A DNA stretch of 64,000 bases from Rhodococcoides fascians A25f (GTDB taxonomy: Bacteria > Actinomycetota > Actinomycetes > Mycobacteriales > Mycobacteriaceae), in the NCBI RefSeq assembly GCF_000760935.2, contig NZ_CP049744.1, positions 4,743,501-4,807,500 on the forward strand. Reading direction: 5' to 3'. Of the stretch, positions 34,621 to 41,203 are shown in pieces. The notes beneath the pieces are model-generated. The model was not told where the DNA came from, ran no database searches, and was given only the letters and a program-made list of their open reading frames with translations. Made by a program: the position numbers and the translations under genes. Position 1 is the first letter of the stretch; every line of letters starts with the position of its first letter.

Positions 34621-35369
34621 CGCTGGGAATGGAGATTCGCAGTCTGGATCTGGACTCGGCTTCGGTCGACGACATGCGAACGCAGCTGGCCGAATACGGT
34701 GTACTGATCCTGCGTGACCAACCGATGGACGACCGACGCTTCATCGAGTTCCTTCGCCGGTTCGGTGATCTCATGTTCACCGAGGGTGAGACTCCGGTCC
34801 CGGGATTTCCCGACCTGAATGTCGTCAGCAACATCGGCCGCACCACGCCGCCGAAGTCGACGTTCCACGTCGATACGACGTACGTGCCGAATCCCCCCGC
34901 GTACACGGCATTACGAGCTGTGTGCGTACCGACAGCCGGCGGCAGCACACAGTTCAGCGACCAGTACTCGGCGTACGAGACGCTGCCTGCGGCAGCGAAA
35001 GAGAACCTGGCGGGGCGTACGGTGACGCATCGGGTGACCGGGGTGGCGTCGGACAGCGATTCCTCTGCCGAGCATCCTTTGTTCGCAGTACATCCGGTGT
35101 CCGGCCGCACTGCACTCGCGCTCTCGGCACCCGCCCGATGCGTCGCGATCAGCGGATTGAACTCCGAGGACACGCGCGAGACCATCCGGTACCTGTTCGA
35201 GCACTCCACTCGAGCGGACAACGTGGTGCAGCACGCGTGGGCTCCTGGCGATCTGGTGATGTGGGACAACCGATGTGTGATGCATCGGGCCGACCACAGC
35301 GGGGTAGTCGGAAACAGGGTGATGCACCGCGGAATGATCGCGAATGCGGAGAACACGTCGGTTATGTGA
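34617..35369 (+). CDS. TauD/TfdA-family Fe(II)/2-oxoglutarate dioxygenase in the MAA operon
   Basis: The 250-residue protein is of usual TauD length. It has the iron ligands H84 and D86 (FHVDTTY) and H223 (WDNRCVMHRADH), and R238 (VMHRGMI) in the position that binds 2-oxoglutarate. The start overlaps mysD by 4 nt (ATGA), so it belongs to the same transcript. It is not the phytanoyl-CoA dioxygenase-type enzyme (MysH) reported in some cyanobacterial clusters. It is likely to oxidise or demethylate an MAA, or release one substituent. Substrate inferred from context only. Confidence 0.88.
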   Translation: MTLGMEIRSLDLDSASVDDMRTQLAEYGVLILRDQPMDDRRFIEFLRRFGDLMFTEGETPVPGFPDLNVVSNIGRTTPPKSTFHVDTTYVPNPPAYTALRAVCVPTAGGSTQFSDQYSAYETLPAAAKENLAGRTVTHRVTGVASDSDSSAEHPLFAVHPVSGRTALALSAPARCVAISGLNSEDTRETIRYLFEHSTRADNVVQHAWAPGDLVMWDNRCVMHRADHSGVVGNRVMHRGMIANAENTSVM

Positions 35370-35419
35370 CCGACGACTCAAAGAGTTGCTGGTTCACCTC
35401 ACGCCCGGAGAATCGAGTC

Positions 35420-36145
35420 ATGACTTCCCCTCTGTCGATCAGCCGCGAAACAGCCGTCGGCGCCGAAGCTCGCCTGTCCTGGATTCTTTCCGGACTCGCG
35501 GGGATGGTGGGGGCAGTGGCGTTCTTGCACTCCGCCGGTTATTTCGTGACCTTCATGACCGGCAACACCGAACGCGCTGTCGTCGGCCACTTCGGACACC
35601 CGGAGGGCAAAGAGGTTGCACCAGGCGCTTCGCCGTGGGCTGCACTGGCCCTGATGGGGTCGTTTCTCGCGGGCGTGGTGATCTCGTCGATCTGCAGGAG
35701 GCGCTACTGGTCGAACCATCCGCACGGGGCGACTGTGCTGACCACCATCGCACTCGCCGCAGCCGGGACGATCGATATCGCCATCTCCGGTTGGTCGTCC
35801 GCAAACGTGAACTTCTACCCGATTCTGCTGGTGGCCTTCGCACTCGGCGCTCTCAACACCGCATTCACGAAGAAGGAAGAGACGTACATTCCGCTCAGTT
35901 ACGTCACCGGAACGTTGGTCAAACTCGGTCAAGGTATCGAGCGGCATCTGTTCGGGGGTGGGACGCATTACGACTGGCTGTGCTACACAGCCCTTCTCGG
36001 GTCGTTCGCACTGGGCGGGATGGTCGGTGCATTCATCGGCGTCGTCATCACCGGGCCGCAGGTCCTGCTTCTCACCGCACTGATCAGCTTCGGCGCGACG
36101 ATCTTCACGTTCACCCACACCGAGCGAAAGTCACTGCTGGGCTGA
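35420..36145 (+). CDS. DUF1275 (YoaK-like) membrane protein
   Basis: The 241-residue protein has about six hydrophobic segments and the DUF1275 signatures LAGMVGAVAFLHSAGYFVTF followed by MTGNTER, and NTAFTKKEETYIPLSYVTG and LVKLGQGIERHL. The function of the family is unknown; it has been discussed as a transporter or membrane sensor. It lies 50 bp after the dioxygenase gene and on the same strand, so it may be the last gene of the MAA operon, for example in export, but it could be an independent neighbour. Confidence 0.85.
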   Translation: MTSPLSISRETAVGAEARLSWILSGLAGMVGAVAFLHSAGYFVTFMTGNTERAVVGHFGHPEGKEVAPGASPWAALALMGSFLAGVVISSICRRRYWSNHPHGATVLTTIALAAAGTIDIAISGWSSANVNFYPILLVAFALGALNTAFTKKEETYIPLSYVTGTLVKLGQGIERHLFGGGTHYDWLCYTALLGSFALGGMVGAFIGVVITGPQVLLLTALISFGATIFTFTHTERKSLLG

Positions 36146-36159
36146 TGACGCGTGCGGCG

Positions 36160-36774
36160 CTATTCCGCAATCAGCGGTGACGATCCGACGATCGTTCTCA
36201 GCATCTGCTCCACCAGCGACCGGGGCAGGCGTGATCCGATGAGCACCTGGCGCTGAATCAAGCCCTCGATCATCACGACGAGTGTCTCGGCTTCCGCATG
36301 TGGGTCCTCTGAGTCCAGTGACGCAACGATCCACTGGGCGAACGTGACGAATGCGCCGCGCTGAGTATCGAACAACTCGCGCACCTCGCGATCGTGCTGA
36401 GCCTCGCCGAGCATGATGGCTCGCGCAATCACCCGCTTGGCGGCGTCGCCCGTCGTCATTGCTTGGATGAAATCCACGATTCGGGTCACCACCACGTCCA
36501 CGGTCAGTGGTTTGACGTCGACCAGACTGCCGAACGTAGCCCCGGCAATCTCGAAGTCGCGGGCGAACAGTTGCCCCAGCGCCAAGTGCAGCAATCGACT
36601 TCTGGTGGGCGCGTGATAGTTGACCGAGCCCGGGCCGAGGCCTGCTGCTTCGTCCACCGCGCGATGCGTCAGCCCACGAAAGCCTTTGGTGGCCAGCACG
36701 TCGATCGCCGCTGTTGCGATCTCGTCGCGCCGCCGCACTCTGGATGCGTCGTCCTTGGGAGTGGCAGGACTCAT
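36160..36774 (-). CDS. TetR-family transcriptional regulator
   Basis: The 204-residue protein has a TetR helix-turn-helix at about residues 15-60: RRDEIATAAIDVLATKGFRG, LTHRAVDEAAGLGPGSVNYH, then an all-helical ligand domain with TEAL-like MIEGLIQRQVLIG. The GPGSVNYH recognition helix is typical. It converges on the DUF1275 gene and is divergent from the DAPG-hydrolase-like gene, which it may control. The ATG at 36774 begins just before the basic N-terminus. Confidence 0.87.
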   Translation of the reverse strand: MSPATPKDDASRVRRRDEIATAAIDVLATKGFRGLTHRAVDEAAGLGPGSVNYHAPTRSRLLHLALGQLFARDFEIAGATFGSLVDVKPLTVDVVVTRIVDFIQAMTTGDAAKRVIARAIMLGEAQHDREVRELFDTQRGAFVTFAQWIVASLDSEDPHAEAETLVVMIEGLIQRQVLIGSRLPRSLVEQMLRTIVGSSPLIAE

Positions 36775-36854
36775 ACCGGGCAGTGTACTGACTGGTCGTT
36801 GACATGCCCTGAGCCCGCGACTTACTCTCAACAGAAGTTGAGCATGGGGGATAA

Positions 36855-37787
36855 ATGAACAGGAAACCGACACGGCGTCAGGTCGTCGTGGGGGCGGCAG
36901 TAGCCGTGACCGCAACCGTCCTCGGGACTGCCTCGAGGGCGGCCGCGGCACCGACGGTGGGGTCTGCAGACGAATGCGGTGAGCGTTACCAGGGCTACCG
37001 CGACACCGACCGAGACCGGCCGTACGCCCACTACATGGCAGAGCACACGACTCCGGCACCGACCGTGGTGGCCGATACCTACGCAGGCCCCCCGCTCTCA
37101 CCCGACGCGGTACCCGGATTCGACTCGATCACAACCGATCTCGCTCCCACCGGGTATTCCAGGGTCGAGACCGGATACGGGCAGAGAGCCGACGGGGTGA
37201 CGTTCGTGGCGGTACGCACGGTGATGCCTCGGGTGACAGCGGCGATGTGGGACTGGTGGTTCGGATGGCATTCCACCGAAGCCGCTCGCTACAAGCTGTG
37301 GCATCCCGATGCCCACCTGTACGCCGCTCTCGCGGAGGATCGAACGGCACTCGACATACCCGACAAGGCCAAGTACGTCGGCAACACGACCTTCGTGGAC
37401 GAGTACGTCGGGCCGAAACTGCAGCAACTCGGCATCGGTTTTCGTGACCCGATTGCGCACGGCTTCGACGTTCCCTCGGATCAGACGATCGTTTTCGGTC
37501 GAGTGGGAAGCTCCATCGCACCGGTGGACCTGGGATGGCTGGCCCATCAGGTCAGACCCGTCGACGGTGGTGCCGAGATGCGCAGCCGCTTCCACCTGAA
37601 CCTGCGCGGGTTGCACGTACCGGACGTGAAGCAGGCTGCGTGCGCCGTCCGCCGGGGAGCGTCGGTGGATCCGACCGACCTCGTCCTCGGGCTCGATCTG
37701 GCCCGAGATCTGATGCTGCACTGCGGGCAGGAGATGAACCACCTCGCCGGCTTCCTACCGGAGCTGTACGCAGAGTTCGGGAGCTAG
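36855..37787 (+). CDS. DAPG hydrolase (PhlG)-like protein with a Tat signal
   Basis: The 310-residue protein has a twin-arginine signal (NRKPTRRQVVVGAAVAVTAT then ASRAAAAP, cleavage near residue 32). The mature part matches the PhlG domain: MWDWWFGWHSTEAARYKLWH (H139), a glutamate near E183 (FVDEYVG) and DLMLHCGQEMNHLAGF with H289 and E293, which correspond to the Zn ligands of 2,4-diacetylphloroglucinol hydrolase, an enzyme that cleaves a carbon-carbon bond. PhlG itself is cytoplasmic, so export here is notable. Substrate unknown. Divergent from TetR. Confidence 0.82.
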   Translation: MNRKPTRRQVVVGAAVAVTATVLGTASRAAAAPTVGSADECGERYQGYRDTDRDRPYAHYMAEHTTPAPTVVADTYAGPPLSPDAVPGFDSITTDLAPTGYSRVETGYGQRADGVTFVAVRTVMPRVTAAMWDWWFGWHSTEAARYKLWHPDAHLYAALAEDRTALDIPDKAKYVGNTTFVDEYVGPKLQQLGIGFRDPIAHGFDVPSDQTIVFGRVGSSIAPVDLGWLAHQVRPVDGGAEMRSRFHLNLRGLHVPDVKQAACAVRRGASVDPTDLVLGLDLARDLMLHCGQEMNHLAGFLPELYAEFGS

Positions 37788-38359
37788 TGCCCCAGAAACA
37801 CCTTGGCCAACACGATCAGCGCAGCGACTGTAGCGGTGGCCAGCCCACCGAGAAGAGCACGGAAGGTCAACGGATTGCCGCGAATTCGCTCCGTGACCAT
37901 CTGAATCGTGGCGATGCGCACCACGATGACACCGCCGGCCAGCAGTTCCGACCACTGTGCCGGAATCACCGACAACCACCCGAGGGCAAGCATCAGCGCG
38001 GGGACGGTGCCGGAACTCAGGATCGGGACGGCATCACGTAGTTCCTCGACGGCCTTGAACTTGCGTTGCTCGTCGGTGGCATTTCCGTGCGCCTCGGGTA
38101 TTTGACTACTGGCCACGAAATCGGCGAACACGTGCGCCAGGAACGTCGTCCCTGCCGTAGCCAGAACCAGGACCGCAGCTGTTCCGTGCTCGATCGAGCC
38201 GGGCGTCGACGCCGCGACCGCCGCGAGGATGAGGATGTTTCCGTAGACGTAGGCCGAGAGCCTCCTGGCTGCCCGTGCGGGCTCGAGGGGACCGTCCGCA
38301 CGGGTCACCAACCGGCGGTACAACCGGGTTCTACGAATACGGGGCTCGGCGTCGGTCAT
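37784..38359 (-). CDS. Hypothetical membrane protein (191 aa)
   Basis: The protein starts with a basic cytoplasmic stretch (about 40 residues) followed by four or five hydrophobic segments: SAYVYGNILILAAVAAST, AAVLVLATAGTTFLAHVFAD, LSSGTVPALMLALGWLSVIP, LLAGGVIVVRIATIQ and LGGLATATVAALIVLAKVFL. I do not recognise the family; the pattern is like VIT/DUF-type actinobacterial membrane proteins. Its 3' end overlaps the convergent DAPG-hydrolase gene by 4 bp (CTAG). Confidence 0.7.
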   Translation of the reverse strand: MTDAEPRIRRTRLYRRLVTRADGPLEPARAARRLSAYVYGNILILAAVAASTPGSIEHGTAAVLVLATAGTTFLAHVFADFVASSQIPEAHGNATDEQRKFKAVEELRDAVPILSSGTVPALMLALGWLSVIPAQWSELLAGGVIVVRIATIQMVTERIRGNPLTFRALLGGLATATVAALIVLAKVFLGH

Positions 38360-38387
38360 GCAGCAGATCGTTGCACGGCCGAGGTGA

Positions 38388-39323
38388 TCATCGGGTGGGC
38401 ACGCCGAGCCGGCCGGCCTGGTAGTCCTCGAACGCCTGCAGCACCTCGGACTTGGTGTTCATGACGAACGGGCCCGCCATCGCAACGGGTTCCCGAATCG
38501 GCTTGCCACCGAGAACGAACACCTCCAGCGACTCCCCCACCGCTGACGCGGACATCTCGATCGTGTCGCCGCGGCCGAACAACGCCGTCTGCCCCATCCC
38601 GATCGGACGCTTCTCCGCACCCACTGTGCCCTCGCCCGCGAGAACGTAGACGAGTGCATTGAATTCGCGTTCCCACGGCAACGTCAGCGCCGCGCCCGGT
38701 GCGATCGTGCTGTGCGAGAGCGCAATCGGAGTGTACGTCGAACCCGGCCCCTGCAGACCCGCGATGTCGCCCGCAATGACACGAACCAGCGCACCGCCGT
38801 CGGGACTCGATGCCAAGGCCACCTTGCTACCGGTGATGTCCTGATAGCGCGGGTGCGCCATCTTGTTCTCCCGCGGCAGATTGACCCAGAGCTGAACGCC
38901 GTGAAACAGCCCGCCGGACAGCACCAGATGCTCCGGCGGGGCCTCGATGTGCAGAATTCCCCCACCCGCCGTCATCCATTGGGTGTCGCCGCCACTGATG
39001 ATGCCGCCGCCACCGTGAGAATCCTTGTGCTCCATGATTCCGTCGATCATGTACGTGACGGTCTCGAATCCGCGGTGCGGATGCCACGGCGTGCCCTTCG
39101 GTTCACCGGGCGCGTAGTTCACCTCGCCCATCTGATCCATGTGGATGAACGGGTCGAGGGACGACATGTCCAGTCCGGCAAATGCGCGGCGAACCGGAAA
39201 ACCCTCGCCTTCGTACCCCGTCGGGGCCGTCGTGACGGACCGGACCGGCCTGGGTACGGCGGTGGCGTCGGGCACGGGGATGCGGGGCAACGCGAGGATG
39301 TTGTCGACCGTCACTGCGGGCAT
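38388..39323 (-). CDS. Pirin-family protein
   Basis: The 311-residue protein is a bicupin with the pirin motifs HPHRGFETVTYMIDG, HKDSHGGGGIISGGDTQWMT, and GGILHIEAPPE. The N-terminal cupin keeps the His/Glu metal ligands (HPHRG, H...E). Bacterial pirins act as quercetin dioxygenases or regulate enzymes; the role here is unknown. The start has GAAAGGGAAG upstream. A perfect TAGTTG...CAACTA palindrome lies 20 bp upstream of the start, suggesting repression by a MarR or HxlR regulator. Confidence 0.9.
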   Translation of the reverse strand: MPAVTVDNILALPRIPVPDATAVPRPVRSVTTAPTGYEGEGFPVRRAFAGLDMSSLDPFIHMDQMGEVNYAPGEPKGTPWHPHRGFETVTYMIDGIMEHKDSHGGGGIISGGDTQWMTAGGGILHIEAPPEHLVLSGGLFHGVQLWVNLPRENKMAHPRYQDITGSKVALASSPDGGALVRVIAGDIAGLQGPGSTYTPIALSHSTIAPGAALTLPWEREFNALVYVLAGEGTVGAEKRPIGMGQTALFGRGDTIEMSASAVGESLEVFVLGGKPIREPVAMAGPFVMNTKSEVLQAFEDYQAGRLGVPTR

Positions 39324-39342
39324 GGCTTCCCTTTCGGCAGGG

Positions 39343-39360
39343 TAGTTGACTCTGCAACTA
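39343..39360. promoter_or_regulatory. Palindromic operator candidate before the pirin gene
   Basis: TAGTTGACTCTGCAACTA has perfect 6-bp arms around 6 bp and sits 20 bp upstream of the pirin ATG. It resembles MarR-family operators with a TAGTTG/CAACTA core. Confidence 0.6.
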
Positions 39361-39403
39361 CTGATCGAGCTCAACCTACCGGGGCCCGACGGTATTCCCG
39401 CCG

Positions 39404-39745
39404 TCAGCCCTGCTGGTCAGCCAGCCACTGCCGAATCTCGTCGGTGGGCTGCTCGACGATGTCGTCGAATTCCGAGTGCTTGCCCACGAACGCCTCCACC
39501 AAGGGACAGATCGGGACGATGCGTTTGGAGTCCGCCCGGGTGGCGTCGAGTGCCTGATGCACGAGAATCGTTGCCAGACCACGTCCGCCGTACGCCGCGT
39601 CGACCTCGGTGTGGAAGAAGATGCGTCGCGCATCCTCGTCGTCGACGAACTCGGTGAAGCCGACCTGTGTGCCGTCGATCGAGACGGTGAAACGATCTGC
39701 CTGCTGCGCGATCTCGACCTCGGCACCGGTTTTGTCGACCGTCAT
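39404..39745 (-). CDS. GNAT-like N-acetyltransferase (YjdJ/PF14542 type)
   Basis: The 113-residue protein has the short GNAT-like motif VDAAYGGRGLATILVHQALD with the acetyl-CoA loop (YGGRGLA) and a preceding strand RRIFFHTEV. The C-terminal CPLVEAFVGKHSEF fits the Gcn5-related YidJ/YjdJ family, which is shorter than normal acetyltransferases. Target unknown. The ATG at 39745 follows AACGAGGAGCACGAG, a good ribosome-binding site. It is divergent from the ATP-grasp unit. Confidence 0.8.
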   Translation of the reverse strand: MTVDKTGAEVEIAQQADRFTVSIDGTQVGFTEFVDDEDARRIFFHTEVDAAYGGRGLATILVHQALDATRADSKRIVPICPLVEAFVGKHSEFDDIVEQPTDEIRQWLADQQG

Positions 39746-39792
39746 CTCGTGCTCCTCGTTCCTCGATGGCGCGAACCGCACCTGGTTGCTCA

Positions 39793-39808
39793 CGATCGTG
39801 CACGATCG
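39793..39808. promoter_or_regulatory. 16-bp perfect palindrome in GNAT/ATP-grasp divergent region
   Basis: CGATCGTGCACGATCG is a perfect palindrome located 48 bp upstream of the GNAT start and about 150 bp before the ATP-grasp gene; half of it (CGATCGTG) recurs at 39821. It is a candidate regulator-binding site. Confidence 0.5.
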
Positions 39809-39961
39809 GCGGAAATCTGTCGATCGTGGCCGGTACCGAACGCCTCGGTCCGCCGCATTCCCGATCGACAGTCGCATACGGGGGTGCCGACCGGCCGATA
39901 CTGCCTCTGTACGGTGGAGCGAAGGACCTCGACCGATGAATCATCCAGGGAAAGGAACTTC

Positions 39962-41203
39962 ATGGCTCAGCCAGACAGGCTGGAGAAAGACCCGAACAAG
40001 GGTTTCGTGGCCCTGCTGGGGTGGAGTTTGGCCGCGGTGGAAGCACTGGACAAGTTCGATCGGCGCTACGTCGTCGTCGCCCCGGAGTGGGCCGAGGCGT
40101 ACTGCACCGAGCACGACATTCCGTACCTACCGTGGAACTTCGAGCGACTCAACGATCGCTCGCTCGAGATCGCCGAGACGCTGCAGAGCAAAGGTGTGGA
40201 CGTCGCGATCCCCCTCTACGAGGAGACGGTCGAGTGGGCCGGTGCCATCAACTCGGTGCTGTTGGGTAACCCTCGACTGTTCGGTCAAGCCATGTTGCTG
40301 CGCGACAAGGCGCTGATGAAGCGTCGGGCACAGTTGGGCGGCATTCGCGTCGGCATCTTCGAGGAAGCACACGACCGCGAGGACGTCATCCGATTCCTCC
40401 GCCGAGTCAATCAGACACTGCTCAAGCTCGACGGCGACCCGAACGACCCCATTCACCTCAAGGCGTTCGACAAAGCAGGATGCCTGGGCCACCGCGTCAT
40501 TCGCACTCCCGACGAGGTCGACTCCATCCCGGAAGAAGAGTTTCCGGTGCTGATGGAATCCCACCTCGACGGGTGGGAGTTCGCCGTCGAGGCGTGGATT
40601 CACAACGGCAAGATCAAGTTTCTCAACATCTCCGAGTACGTCACGCTCGGTTACTCCGTATTCGTTCCTGCGACACCGGAGTTGGAGAAGTACCGCGAGC
40701 AGATCACCGTGCAGATCGAGAAGCTGATCAAGGCCTTCGACATCGAGTTCGGATTCATTCATCCCGAGTACTTCGTGACCAGCGACGGCGAGATGTACTT
40801 CGGTGAGGTCGCCTATCGCCCACCGGGTTTCAAGGTGTTCGAGCTACTGGAGCGGGCGTACGGCTTCAACGCCTATCAGGGCTTGGCGTTGGCGTTCGAC
40901 CCGAAGACCACCGAGGAGGAGATCGACGCCTTCTTCCCGCGCGAGGTCGTCGATGCGACCGGCGTGGCCGGATGCTTCGGCGTCTATCCACGACGACGCG
41001 TCGTCAGCCATCTGGAAATTCCGGAGGAGACGTCCGGGCACGATTACTACGAGACCAACGATCTGTCGGCACCCGTCGAGGAAACCGTCACCAAGAGAAC
41101 AGCGTTCGGCACCCACTGGGGACTGCTGTACTTCTTCGGCGAAGACACCTATGTCATGCGTGACTTGCTGAAACATCAGGAAGAACTGGACTTCTACGTG
41201 TGA
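39962..41203 (+). CDS. ATP-grasp ligase of unknown substrate
   Basis: The 413-residue protein has an N-terminal pre-ATP-grasp region (VALLGWSLAAVEALDKFDRR), then the ATP-grasp domain: LKAFDKAGCLGHRVI (ATP-binding), FPVLMESHLDGWEFAVEAWI (hinge), and FIHPEYFVTSDGEMYFGEVA then YRPPG (Mg-binding acidic residues). It should join a carboxylate to an amine or thiol. The ATG at 39962 has AAAGGAAC upstream. Its stop overlaps the GTG of the papain-like partner, so the two are translationally coupled. No transporter or regulator is in the unit. It is unrelated to mysC in sequence blocks. Confidence 0.85.
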   Translation: MAQPDRLEKDPNKGFVALLGWSLAAVEALDKFDRRYVVVAPEWAEAYCTEHDIPYLPWNFERLNDRSLEIAETLQSKGVDVAIPLYEETVEWAGAINSVLLGNPRLFGQAMLLRDKALMKRRAQLGGIRVGIFEEAHDREDVIRFLRRVNQTLLKLDGDPNDPIHLKAFDKAGCLGHRVIRTPDEVDSIPEEEFPVLMESHLDGWEFAVEAWIHNGKIKFLNISEYVTLGYSVFVPATPELEKYREQITVQIEKLIKAFDIEFGFIHPEYFVTSDGEMYFGEVAYRPPGFKVFELLERAYGFNAYQGLALAFDPKTTEEEIDAFFPREVVDATGVAGCFGVYPRRRVVSHLEIPEETSGHDYYETNDLSAPVEETVTKRTAFGTHWGLLYFFGEDTYVMRDLLKHQEELDFYV

